DNA of 64,000 nt, from assembly GCF_000281065.1 (NCBI RefSeq), contig NZ_AKKK01000047.1, positions 62,001 to 126,000 on the forward strand. The letters run 5' to 3'. The DNA is from Arthrobacter sp. M2012083 (GTDB taxonomy: Bacteria; Actinomycetota; Actinomycetes; Actinomycetales; Micrococcaceae). The notes under the pieces were generated by a model. That model saw nothing but the letters and a program-made list of their open reading frames with translations, had not been told where the DNA came from and did no database searches. The first letter of the stretch is position 1. Each line of letters begins with the position of its first letter. Below are positions 16,341-24,366 of the stretch, piece after piece. The position numbers and the translations under genes are program-made.

Positions 16341-17894
16341 ATGACAACCGTTGTGCAACGCCCCACGCTGGTCCGCAGCAGCGACCGCATGATCGCGGGC
16401 GTTTGCAGCGGTTTGGCCGATCATTTGGGCTGGCCGGTCAAGTTCGTCCGGCTGGGCATGATTCTGGCTTGCTTCGCGGGGGGAGCAGGCGTGGCCTTCT
16501 ACGCATGGCTGTGGACCATGGTTCCCACCGCGGACGAGAACGCCAAGCGCAACGCCCGCCGCCCGGCGTCGCCCATTGCTCCTGCGGTGAGCCTCGCGCC
16601 CGCCTCCGGGGCCACAGGCCCTTCCGCGGCAACAACGTACGACGCCGGACCCTCGCCGACCGTGGCCGGCGCGCCTCCGGCTTCGGGTTCAGTCACGGGC
16701 AACGGTTCTGTCCTCGGAAATGCAGGTGCCAGGCCTGTCGCCGAACCTTCTGCCTTTGGCAGTGCCGCGTCCCCGGGGGATGGGGCAGGATCGCGGAACT
16801 GGGCCGGATCTTGGGACGAAGCAACCAACGGCACCGGAAGTACGTTGTGGTCCTGGTTCACGTTTCGCAAGATCCAGTACGGCAAGGAAATCCTGCTCGG
16901 TGCAGCCTTGCTCTTGGTCGCTGCGATACTGATCGCCCGCCAGTTCGGCGTTGACGTCCCCTTGGGCACCCTTATTCCGGCCGCGGCCATTCTTGGTGGC
17001 GCGGCGATTGCCTGGATGCAGCTCGATGAGACCCGCAGGGCCGGCCTGGTGGACAAGACCAAGGCCGACCAAGCCGGCGGCTGGACGCGCTTGGCAGCGG
17101 GTTTGGCGTTGGTGGTGGCCGGCGTCCTGGTGATGGTGTCCGGCTCGGGGTCGTGGGAGCAGACGTGGCTGGCGTTGCTTGCCTCCATCGCTGTTTTGGG
17201 CGGCGTTGCCTTGGTACTGCTGCCGTGGGGGCTGAAGTTCTGGAAGGACCTCGAAACCGAACGCGCCGGCCGGGTCCGTGAAACTGAACGCGCGGAGATC
17301 GCTGCCCACTTGCACGATTCCGTGCTTCAAACACTGGCGCTCATCCAGCGCAGGGCAGGATCCGAGCAGGACGTGATCCGGCTTGCAAGAGCCCAGGAAC
17401 GCGAACTCCGGTCCTGGCTGTTCAGTGATCCTGCCAAGGAATCGGGCCTTCTGGCAGACAGGATCAAGGCTGTCGCCGCGGAAGTGGAGGACTCCCATGG
17501 GCATGCCGTGGAGGTTGTCACTGTCGGGGACACTGACATGACGGACCGGCACGAGGCGTTGGTCCAGGCAGCCAGGGAAGCCATGCTCAATGCGGCCCGG
17601 CATGGTGGCGGAACGGTGTCCGTGTACCTGGAGAGCACCGCCGGTAGTACGGAGATCTTCATCAAGGATCGTGGCCCGGGCTTCGACCCGGATGCTGTCC
17701 CGGATGACAGGCTGGGTGTCAAGGAGTCGATCATCGGCCGGATGAAGCGGCACGGCGGCACGGCGGTCATCAACAGCAGCAGCGATGGAACGGAAGTTCG
17801 ATTGGGCCTTCCATCTATAAGTCCGGATGCCAGCGACCTGCGGAACAGCGACCTGCGGAACGGCGAACAGCGGAATGGAGAAGCGAAACAATGA
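16341..17894 (+). CDS. Sensor histidine kinase with N-terminal PspC domain
   Basis: The 517-residue kinase begins with a PspC domain (about 8-62: RSSDRMIAGVCSGLADHLG, then a membrane helix and MVPTADE). A Pro/Ala/Gly-rich linker follows to about 165, then four membrane helices (about 180-310). The NarL-type phosphoacceptor segment reads ERAEIAAHLHDSVLQTLALIQ, with the histidine in HLHDS. The ATPase shows AAREAMLNAARHGGG (N box) and DRGPGFDP (G1), but it ends soon after HGGTAVINSSSDGTEVRLGLP. ATG 16341 is preferred over a TTG 12 bases upstream. It overlaps the regulator gene by ATGA and should phosphorylate that protein in response to envelope damage. Confidence 0.92.
   Translation: MTTVVQRPTLVRSSDRMIAGVCSGLADHLGWPVKFVRLGMILACFAGGAGVAFYAWLWTMVPTADENAKRNARRPASPIAPAVSLAPASGATGPSAATTYDAGPSPTVAGAPPASGSVTGNGSVLGNAGARPVAEPSAFGSAASPGDGAGSRNWAGSWDEATNGTGSTLWSWFTFRKIQYGKEILLGAALLLVAAILIARQFGVDVPLGTLIPAAAILGGAAIAWMQLDETRRAGLVDKTKADQAGGWTRLAAGLALVVAGVLVMVSGSGSWEQTWLALLASIAVLGGVALVLLPWGLKFWKDLETERAGRVRETERAEIAAHLHDSVLQTLALIQRRAGSEQDVIRLARAQERELRSWLFSDPAKESGLLADRIKAVAAEVEDSHGHAVEVVTVGDTDMTDRHEALVQAAREAMLNAARHGGGTVSVYLESTAGSTEIFIKDRGPGFDPDAVPDDRLGVKESIIGRMKRHGGTAVINSSSDGTEVRLGLPSISPDASDLRNSDLRNGEQRNGEAKQ
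17832..17876 (+). repeat. 15-base tandem repeat at the kinase C-terminus
   Basis: AGCGACCTGCGGAAC occurs twice back to back (17832-17846, 17847-17861), and a third degenerate copy fills 17862-17876. It encodes SDLRN, SDLRN, GEQRN at the very end of the kinase. The unit is five codons, so expansion would only change tail length. Confidence 0.85.
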
Positions 17895-18565
17895 ACAACA
17901 GCCCTGAAACTGGTGCCGGACGCAGGGTGCGCGTGGTCATCGTGGACGACCACACCATCTTCCGCTCCGGATTGAAGGCGGACCTCGACGAACGCATGAA
18001 CGTGGTTGGCGAGGCCGGAACGGTGGAGCAGGCCGTTGCCGTCATAGCCGCGACGCGCCCTGAAGTAGTGCTCCTGGACGTGCATCTTCCCGGCGGGTTG
18101 GGCGGTGGCGGCCGTGAAGTCATTGCCGGCTCCGGCGCTTTGCTCGGAACCACCAGCTTCCTGGCCCTGAGCGTGTCCGACGCCGCCGAGGACGTGGTGT
18201 CGGTCATTCGGGCCGGAGCACGTGGGTACGTCACCAAAACCATCTCCGGCAAGGAGATTTCCGATGCCGTTATTCGCGTGGCCGATGGCGACGCCGTCTT
18301 CTCGCCACGCTTGGCGGGCTTTGTGCTGGACGCTTTCGGGACCGCTCCCGCTGACATCGCCGACGACGAATTGGACAAGCTTTCTGCCCGCGAACTCGAA
18401 GTCATGCGGCTCATTGCCCGGGGCTACAGCTACAAGGAGGTGGCCAAGGAGTTGTTCATCTCCGTCAAGACGGTGGAATCGCACGTGTCGGCAGTCCTGA
18501 GGAAGCTCCAGCTGTCCAGCCGCCACGAACTCACCAAGTGGGCAGCCGAGCGTCGCCTCCTCTGA
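17891..18565 (+). CDS. NarL/LuxR-family response regulator of the PspC module
   Basis: The 224-residue protein has a complete receiver: acidic pair in VIVDDHTIF, phospho-acceptor in VVLLDVHLPGG (about residue 54) and lysine in GYVTKTISG. A LuxR-type helix-turn-helix follows at about 158-220: LSARELEVMRLIARGYSYKEVAKEL, then SVKTVESHVSAVLRKLQL. The ATG overlaps the kinase stop, so kinase and regulator are made together. Targets probably include the divergent PspC operon. The 189 bases after the stop (18566-18754) contain no recognisable gene. Confidence 0.94.
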   Translation: MNNSPETGAGRRVRVVIVDDHTIFRSGLKADLDERMNVVGEAGTVEQAVAVIAATRPEVVLLDVHLPGGLGGGGREVIAGSGALLGTTSFLALSVSDAAEDVVSVIRAGARGYVTKTISGKEISDAVIRVADGDAVFSPRLAGFVLDAFGTAPADIADDELDKLSARELEVMRLIARGYSYKEVAKELFISVKTVESHVSAVLRKLQLSSRHELTKWAAERRLL

Positions 18566-18754
18566 GCGCTGGCGAACACACCCGGAGCCGAATTGCGTTC
18601 CGCCGTCACCCACTTTGATGTCCATGCCGCCCCGACACGCCTCGCGGTGCCCGTGTTGAGGAAGCTTGCGGGGCCAATGTGGGTGATAGCGGCACCGTCC
18701 CCTCCACAGGAGCCGACAGAAGCTGGAGGTTCCTGACCTTCTTTGCAAACAAAG

Positions 18755-18792
18755 CAGCCTCCGGGCAACCTGTTCAGGTTGCCCGGAGGCTG
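18755..18792 (-). terminator. Terminator of the aminotransferase gene, 17-bp stem
   Basis: CAGCCTCCGGGCAACCT (18755-18771) and its exact complement (18776-18792) form a 17-bp stem with a 4-base loop. On the minus strand it is followed by CTTTGTTTG. It sits 50 bases past the aspC stop and also faces the convergent response-regulator gene. Confidence 0.87.
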
Positions 18793-18841
18793 ATCCAGCT
18801 ACCAAAGGGTCAGGAAGCCACGCTTCAGCCCTAAAGACTGA

Positions 18842-20071
18842 TTACTTGGCCTTGCCCAGGAACTCCTGGATGCGGCGGACACCCTCGGCGAGGTCGTCAT
18901 CGCCGAGTGCGTAGGACAGGCGCACGTAGCCGGAGGGACCGAAGGCCTCGCCCGGAACCACGGCAACTTCGACTTCGTCCAGGATGAGCGCTGCGAGTTC
19001 CGCAGAAGTCTCCGGGCGGACGGGACCGTTGGAGGTCTCGAATTCCTTACCCAGCAGGCCGCGCACGTCCGCGTAGACATAGAAGGCACCGGTCGGCGTC
19101 GGGCATTCAACACCATCGATCGCGTTCAGGCCGGCGACAATCGCCTTGCGGCGTCGGTCGAACGCAACTTTCATCTCGTCGACGGCGGTCAGCGGACCCG
19201 TGAGGGCTGCTGCGGCTGCGATCTGCATGATGTTGGAGACGTTGGACGTTGCGTGGGACTGCAGGTTGGTGGCGGCCTTGATGACGTCGGCAGGGCCGAT
19301 CATCCAGCCAACGCGCCAACCGGTCATGGCATAGGTCTTGGCAACGCCGTTGAGGATGACAACTTTGTCGCCCAGTTCGGGTGCAGCCGTGGCGATGGAC
19401 GTGAACTCGACGCCGTCGTAGGTCAGGTGCTCGTAGATCTCGTCAGTAACAACCCAGAGGCCCTTGGATGCGGCCCACTTGCCGATCTCCGCAACCTGCT
19501 CGGGGCTGTAAACAGCGCCGGTGGGGTTGGACGGGGAAACGAACAACAGGATCTTGGTCCTGTCCGTTACAGCGGCCTCAAGCTGCTCGACAGTGACCAG
19601 GTAGCCCTGTTCCGGTCCGGCGAAGACCTCAACGGGCACGCCGCCGGCGAGGCGGATGGCTTCCGGGTACGTGGTCCAGAAGGGCGTGGGAATGATGACT
19701 TCGTCGCCCGGGTCCACGAGGGTTGCGAACGTGTTGTAGACGGCCTGCTTGCCGCCGTTGGTCACCAGGACCTGGGAGGGATCAACCTGGTAGCCGGAGT
19801 CCCGCAGCGTCTTCTCGGCGATGGCCTTCTTCAGTTCGGGGAGGCCACCTGCGGGGGAGTAGCGGTGGTACTTCGGCTGGCCTGCCGCCTCAATGGCGGC
19901 CTGGACGATGTAGTCCGGGGTGGGAAAATCAGGTTCGCCGGCACCGAAACCGATCACGGGACGTCCCGCGGCCTTCAGTGCCTTGGCCTTGGCGTCAACG
20001 GCAAGGGTGGCGGATTCTGCAATGGCGGAGATTCGCTGTGAAATGCGGGCGGTAGTTGTTCCGGCAGACAT
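18842..20071 (-). CDS. aspC: Class I/II aminotransferase, aspartate aminotransferase type
   Basis: The 409-residue PLP enzyme shows the fold-type I hallmarks. [10 protein letters not shown] is at 43-52, SNPTG at 181-185, the cofactor-binding TDEIYEHL at 209-216, and Lys245 in [16 protein letters not shown] forms the Schiff base. It most resembles actinobacterial aspartate aminotransferases of subgroup Ib, which convert aspartate and 2-oxoglutarate to oxaloacetate and glutamate. It is divergent from tRNA-Trp and secE, a familiar arrangement in actinobacteria. Substrate preference (Asp versus aromatic or prephenate) cannot be settled by eye. Confidence 0.9.
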   Translation of the reverse strand: MSAGTTTARISQRISAIAESATLAVDAKAKALKAAGRPVIGFGAGEPDFPTPDYIVQAAIEAAGQPKYHRYSPAGGLPELKKAIAEKTLRDSGYQVDPSQVLVTNGGKQAVYNTFATLVDPGDEVIIPTPFWTTYPEAIRLAGGVPVEVFAGPEQGYLVTVEQLEAAVTDRTKILLFVSPSNPTGAVYSPEQVAEIGKWAASKGLWVVTDEIYEHLTYDGVEFTSIATAAPELGDKVVILNGVAKTYAMTGWRVGWMIGPADVIKAATNLQSHATSNVSNIMQIAAAAALTGPLTAVDEMKVAFDRRRKAIVAGLNAIDGVECPTPTGAFYVYADVRGLLGKEFETSNGPVRPETSAELAALILDEVEVAVVPGEAFGPSGYVRLSYALGDDDLAEGVRRIQEFLGKAK

Positions 20072-20230
20072 CTAGGTACCGTTCTTCGCAGGCAGCTCGA
20101 GGGCTGGATGATGGGATTCGACGTAAACTACCTTATGCTGTTCTGCGGAGCTCCCGGGTGCCTGCAGAACTTTGTGACTGATAATGCTGGTCACAGGCTT
20201 TGAGGGCTGGGAGGTCCGGAATCGGGCCGG

Positions 20231-20260
20231 TTCGACTATCGCGAAATTCTTGCGTAGACT
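20231..20260 (+). promoter_or_regulatory. Predicted promoter for tRNA-Trp and secE-nusG
   Basis: TTCGAC (20231-20236) and TAGACT (20255-20260) are separated by 18 bases. The -10 lies 64 bases before the tRNA. The rest of the aspC-tRNA gap shows no gene. Confidence 0.55.
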
Positions 20261-20324
20261 GGTTCACCGGTGTTGAAAAGCACCACAGGCTGAAGTGCGG
20301 CCTGAAACAATGGATTCGATCCAT

Positions 20325-20397
20325 AGGGTAGTGGCGCAATTGGTAGCGCAGCGGTCTCCAAAACCGCAGGTTGCAGGTTCGAGTCCTGTCTGCCCTG
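20325..20397 (+). tRNA. trnW: tRNA-Trp (anticodon CCA)
   Basis: A 73-base cloverleaf is visible. The acceptor AGGGTAG pairs with CTGCCCT with one G-T pair. The anticodon stem-loop GCGGTCTCCAAAACCGC carries CCA at its centre, and the T arm has GGTTCGAGTCC. The discriminator is G, and CCA is not encoded (GCG follows). Its place directly before secE-nusG is common in bacteria and suggests co-transcription. Confidence 0.97.
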
Positions 20398-20477
20398 CGC
20401 AAGCTGTTCCGGCGGAAACGCCGGAACACGCGCAGCAACCATGGCTCTGATCAGAGTCGGGTCAACGACTTTGCAAG

Positions 20478-20759
20478 GTGAGTGAGGACCAGGTGACCGA
20501 AACAGCTGCCAGCAGCTCGAAGGGCCGTCCCGCCAAGAAAGCCGATCGCGGCTTCTTCGCCCGTATTGCACTCTTCGTCCGCCAGGTGATTGGTGAACTG
20601 AAGAAGGTCGTTGCGCCCACCCGCAAGGAACTGATCAATTACACGCTCGTGGTGCTGGTGTTCGTAGCCATCATGATGCTCATCGTCAGCCTGCTGGACA
20701 TCGCCTTCGGGACGGGAGCCAGCTGGGTCTTCGGTGGCACAGGGGCTGTGGACCGCTAA
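20478..20759 (+). CDS. secE: Preprotein translocase subunit SecE
   Basis: The 93-residue protein has a basic cytoplasmic N-terminus (about 1-60) with the SecE signature FVRQVIGELKKVVAPTRKELINYT, then a single membrane helix VVLVFVAIMMLIVSLLDIAF. It stabilises SecY in the translocon. GTG 20478 is weakly served; GTG 20493 has GAGGA before it and is a reasonable alternative start that removes five residues. It precedes nusG as in most bacteria. Confidence 0.95.
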   Translation: MSEDQVTETAASSSKGRPAKKADRGFFARIALFVRQVIGELKKVVAPTRKELINYTLVVLVFVAIMMLIVSLLDIAFGTGASWVFGGTGAVDR

Positions 20760-20872
20760 GCGGATCTGTCCGCAAACTGTGTGAATTCCTTGATTCTTCA
20801 GGGATTTTGCGGGGTTTGCGGAATTGAGCCATTTAAATAGGCATGTTAGGCAATGAGGAAGCAGGAGACCAA

Positions 20873-21730
20873 GTGTCTGAGCAGGAGCTCGAGGTAAACG
20901 AGACTGAGCTGGGCGGAACCGCCGAGGACTCAGCCGACGCCACGGCAATTGTCGCGGAAGAGTCCGAGGTTGATTCCGCTGCGCCCGAATCTGCCGACGC
21001 CGACGATTCCGAAGAGGACTTCGAAGCTGACGTGGACGCCGAGTCTGATGACGCGTCGGACGAGGTTGCCGGCGACGAGGAAGAGTCCGACGGCGACGAC
21101 CTGGCAGCCGCTGCTGCTGCAGCACCGGCCGATCCGGCTGAGGAGTTCAAGGCCAAGCTGCGCCGCCAGGAAGGTGACTGGTACGTCATCCACTCCTACG
21201 CCGGTTACGAGAACCGCGTGAAGGCCAACCTTGAGACCCGCATCCAGACCTTGGACATGGAAGATTACATCTTCGAGATCCAGGTTCCCATGGAAGAGGT
21301 CGTCGAGATCAAGAACGCGCAGCGCAAGGTCATTAACCGCGTGCGCATTCCCGGCTACGTCCTCGTCCGCATGGACCTGACCGACGCTTCCTGGGGCGCC
21401 GTCCGCCACACGCCAGGTGTCACCGGCTTCGTGGGCAACGCCCACAACCCCGTCCCGCTGCGGCTCGATGAGGTCTTCTCCATGCTCGCCCCGGTCTTCG
21501 AAGAAGAGCAGGCAGAGCAGGGCAAGCCCGTCAACAAGCAGAACCAGGCTCCCGTGGCCGTCGACTTCGAGGTCGGCGAGTCGGTCATCGTCAAGGAAGG
21601 TCCGTTCGAGACTCTCCCGGCTACGATCTCCGAGATCAAGCCCGAGTCCCAGACCCTGGTGGTCCTGGTCTCGATCTTCGAGCGCGAAACCCCGGTGACG
21701 CTCGCATTCAACCAGGTCACCAAGATCTAG
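20873..21730 (+). CDS. nusG: Transcription termination/antitermination factor NusG, with acidic N-terminal extension
   Basis: The 285-residue protein is longer than the roughly 180-residue E. coli NusG because residues 1-95 form a very acidic extension rich in Asp, Glu, Ser and Ala. The NGN domain starts at [17 protein letters not shown] and runs through [12 protein letters not shown] and TPGVTGFVG. The C-terminal KOW domain has [22 protein letters not shown] 20873 is favoured by GGAGA just upstream; ATG 20843 would add ten residues but has no site. Acidic extensions are common in actinobacterial NusG. Confidence 0.94.
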   Translation: MSEQELEVNETELGGTAEDSADATAIVAEESEVDSAAPESADADDSEEDFEADVDAESDDASDEVAGDEEESDGDDLAAAAAAAPADPAEEFKAKLRRQEGDWYVIHSYAGYENRVKANLETRIQTLDMEDYIFEIQVPMEEVVEIKNAQRKVINRVRIPGYVLVRMDLTDASWGAVRHTPGVTGFVGNAHNPVPLRLDEVFSMLAPVFEEEQAEQGKPVNKQNQAPVAVDFEVGESVIVKEGPFETLPATISEIKPESQTLVVLVSIFERETPVTLAFNQVTKI

Positions 21731-21809
21731 CTGATTCCAAAATTTCGCTCCAGTCCTGCCTGCTTAGCAGTTCGGGAGCGGCCGGTCGCCTCGCCATGGC
21801 GGCCACCAA

Positions 21810-21835
21810 CCTGGGACGCGCTCCTGTGTCCCAGG
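21810..21835 (+). promoter_or_regulatory. Hairpin upstream of rplK
   Basis: CCTGGGAC (21810-21817) and GTCCCAGG (21828-21835) form a perfect 8-bp stem with a 10-base loop, 25 bases before the rplK start. In many bacteria L1 represses translation of rplK-rplA from a site in this position. Whether this hairpin is that site is unproven. Confidence 0.4.
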
Positions 21836-21860
21836 AAGCTATTGAGAGAAGGACCCTACA

Positions 21861-22292
21861 TTGGCTCCCAAGAAGAAGGTCACCGGCCTCATCAAGCTGC
21901 AGATCCAGGCAGGTGCCGCTAACCCGGCTCCGCCGATCGGTCCTGCGCTTGGCCAGCACGGTGTCAACATCATGGAATTCTGCAAGGCGTACAACGCTGC
22001 AACGGAATCCCAGCGCGGAAACGTTATCCCGGTTGAAATCACGGTCTACGAAGACCGTTCCTTCACCTTCATCACCAAGACCCCGCCGGCTGCAGAGCTC
22101 ATCAAGAAGGCTGCAGGCGTCACCAAGGGTTCGGCTACCCCGCACACCGTCAAGGTTGCCAAGCTGACCCAGGCACAGGTCGAGGAAATTGCTTCCACCA
22201 AGATGGAAGACCTCAACGCCAACGACATCAAGGCAGCTGCCCTGATCATCGCAGGTACCGCCCGCTCCATGGGCATCACCGTAGAAGGCTAG
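21861..22292 (+). CDS. rplK: 50S ribosomal protein L11
   Basis: The 143-residue protein has the L11 opening [29 protein letters not shown] (in pieces: [14 protein letters not shown] then GPALGQHG), which binds 23S rRNA at the GTPase centre, and the C-terminal [14 protein letters not shown]. The start is TTG at 21861, supported by GAGAAGGA seven bases upstream and by alignment of the invariant N-terminus. Confidence 0.98.
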
Positions 22293-22300
22293 TAACCTTC

Positions 22301-22382
22301 GAAGGCCCTTGCGGCCTTCACTCGCCGGGCAACCGGCATCTGAAACATTAAAATGTCGCGGGATCCTTGCCGGATCCGCGAC
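22301..22382 (+). promoter_or_regulatory. Two hairpins between rplK and rplA
   Basis: GAAGGCC (22301-22307) pairs with GGCCTTC (22313-22319) across a 5-base loop. Further on, GTCGCGGGATCC (22355-22366) pairs with GGATCCGCGAC (22372-22382) with one bulged G. Neither has a U tract, so they are more likely processing or translational control elements than terminators. Confidence 0.4.
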
Positions 22383-22439
22383 TTGTGGCAGGGCCCAGCG
22401 CGGTCCGCAGACCACAACTGCACAAGGAGAAATAGCAGC

Positions 22440-23147
22440 ATGGCAAAGCGCAGCAAAGCATATGAGGCAGCCGTAGCCAAGATCGAGGCAGACAAGGTCT
22501 ACGCCCCGATCGAGGCCATCACCCTCGCGAAGGACACCAATCCTTCCAAGTTCGACGCAACCGTTGAGGTCGCTTTCCGCCTGGGCGTCGACCCGCGTAA
22601 GGCTGACCAGATGGTTCGTGGCACCGTCAACCTGCCCCACGGCACCGGTAAGACCGCCCGCGTCCTCGTTTTCGCAACCGGCGACAAGGCTGAAGCAGCT
22701 ATCGCTGCCGGCGCCGACTTCGTTGGTTCCGATGACCTGATCGAAAAGATCGCAGCCGGCTGGACCGACTTCGACGCCGCAGTGGCAACCCCTGACCTCA
22801 TGGGCAAGGTTGGCCGCCTCGGTAAGGTCCTCGGCCCGCGTAACCTGATGCCGAACCCGAAGACCGGTACGGTTACCCCGGATGTCACCAAGGCTGTCAA
22901 CGACATCAAGGGTGGCAAGATCGACTTCCGCGTCGACAAGCACTCCAACCTGCACTTCATCATCGGCAAGGTGTCCTTCGACGTCAACAAGCTGGCTGAG
23001 AACTACGCAGCAGCACTGGAAGAGGTGCTTCGCTTGAAGCCGTCCGCTTCCAAGGGCCGCTACATCCAGAAGGCTACCGTTGCCACCACGTTCGGTCCGG
23101 GCATCACCGTTGACCCGAACGTCACCAAGGTCCTCGTCGACGCGTAA
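22440..23147 (+). CDS. rplA: 50S ribosomal protein L1
   Basis: The 235-residue protein is full-length L1. It opens [16 protein letters not shown], contains [15 protein letters not shown], the RNA-binding signature, and ends with [20 protein letters not shown] precedes the ATG at 22440. L1 forms the mobile stalk at the ribosomal E site and often represses its own rplKA mRNA. Confidence 0.98.
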   Translation: MAKRSKAYEAAVAKIEADKVYAPIEAITLAKDTNPSKFDATVEVAFRLGVDPRKADQMVRGTVNLPHGTGKTARVLVFATGDKAEAAIAAGADFVGSDDLIEKIAAGWTDFDAAVATPDLMGKVGRLGKVLGPRNLMPNPKTGTVTPDVTKAVNDIKGGKIDFRVDKHSNLHFIIGKVSFDVNKLAENYAAALEEVLRLKPSASKGRYIQKATVATTFGPGITVDPNVTKVLVDA

Positions 23148-23170
23148 GCTTCGCGAGCACTTGCTCTGAT

Positions 23171-23206
23171 AAAAGGACCGTCCGGCTTTGCCGGGCGGTC
23201 CTTTTT
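23171..23206 (+). terminator. Intrinsic terminator after rplA
   Basis: A 16-bp stem (23171-23186 with 23190-23205, one G-T pair) closes on a TTT loop and runs into CTTTTTCTTG. It ends the secE-nusG-rplKA transcript and separates it from the acetyltransferase pair. Confidence 0.9.
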
Positions 23207-23256
23207 CTTGCCCTTTTCCCTGTTCACCACCGGGGGAGAGCCGTAGGCTGTGGTGC

Positions 23257-24366
23257 GTGCCGACGTCGAACTCTTTCGCCATCTCCGGGTTATCCGTGGA
23301 GCGGATCCCGGTCCCGGAAAGCCCCGATGCGAACGGCGAGCCCGATTTCCGGGCCTTCCATGACCTGGAAGTTGCCCACCACATGGATCTCTGGGGCAAC
23401 CTGGACCGTTGCTCCACTCTGGCTGAGGCTGTCCTTTTCTGGCAGGGCAATGAATACGAAGAACGGCACGTCTTCCTGGCACGTCTCGATGGTTCGGTGG
23501 TGGGCAGCGGCACCCTGACCTTACCGCTGAGCGAAAACACGACGACGGCGGGCGTGGACGTCCTTGTTCACGCTGCCTATCGCCGGCGCGGTATTGGGAC
23601 GAGGATCCTTGCTGTCCTGGAGCAGGTGTCCCGCGAACGGGGTCGTCTTTCCTTTGACGGCTATTGCGGGGAGCCCCTAGCTCCTGTGATGGCAGGCGCT
23701 GAACTCCTTGAGGCAAAGTCCGGAACCGGCGGGGTGCTCGTGAACTCTGCGTCGGCGCGCTTCGCTGTCCATCATGGGTATTCGCTGGAACAAGTGGAAA
23801 CGAACAGCACGCTGCCGTTGCCCGTCCCGGAAGCACTGCTGCATGATCTCGAAGTAGTGGCGCTGCAGAAGGCAGCGGGCTACAGCTTCATTGCCTGGCA
23901 GGACCGCTGTCCTGATGAGTTAGTGGAAATCTTCGCCAGGCTCAAGAGCCTGATGAGCACCGAGGTGCCTCTTGCCGGGCTCGGCTGGGAAGGTGAACGG
24001 TGGGATGCTCCCCGCGTTCGCCAAGAGGAGGCGACGTGGCTGGCCGGAGGGTCTGATTCCGTGGTGTCGGCGGCCCGCCATGACGCCACCGGTGAACTGG
24101 CTGCCTATACCGTGCTTACCCACCGTTCTGCCTTGCCCGCCGTCATCTACCAAGAGGACACTTTGGTGGCTCCCGGGCACCGGGGCCATCGCTTGGGCAT
24201 GCTGGTAAAAATAGCCAACCTTCGGCGGGCGGTGGAGCTATGGCCGGACGCCACATCGGTAATGACATGGAACGCCAGTGAAAACCGACATATGCTGGCC
24301 ATAAATATCGCCCTTGGATTCAAGCCTTCCGGCTTTGAAGGCGAATGGCAGAAACGGCTGGGATGA
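23257..24366 (+). CDS. GNAT-family acetyltransferase (first of tandem pair)
   Basis: The 369-residue protein contains an N-terminal GNAT domain with the acetyl-CoA loop YRRRGIGTRILAVLEQV (about 109-125) preceded by AGVDVLVHAA, and a second, more diverged GNAT-like half. The second half has YQEDTLVAPGHRGHRLGMLVKIANL and ends TWNASENRHMLAINIALGF. I chose GTG 23257; its ribosome site is poor. The target substrate is unknown. It overlaps the next gene by ATGA, and that gene is a paralog. Confidence 0.85.
   Translation: MPTSNSFAISGLSVERIPVPESPDANGEPDFRAFHDLEVAHHMDLWGNLDRCSTLAEAVLFWQGNEYEERHVFLARLDGSVVGSGTLTLPLSENTTTAGVDVLVHAAYRRRGIGTRILAVLEQVSRERGRLSFDGYCGEPLAPVMAGAELLEAKSGTGGVLVNSASARFAVHHGYSLEQVETNSTLPLPVPEALLHDLEVVALQKAAGYSFIAWQDRCPDELVEIFARLKSLMSTEVPLAGLGWEGERWDAPRVRQEEATWLAGGSDSVVSAARHDATGELAAYTVLTHRSALPAVIYQEDTLVAPGHRGHRLGMLVKIANLRRAVELWPDATSVMTWNASENRHMLAINIALGFKPSGFEGEWQKRLG

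Noticed and set aside
18566..18754. A possible gene remnant after the response regulator
   Set aside because: No frame gives a recognisable protein, and there is no start with a ribosome site.
21717..23540. A minus-strand frame of about 600 codons over rplK, rplA and the first GNAT gene
   Set aside because: It crosses three real genes and a strong terminator; shadow frame.
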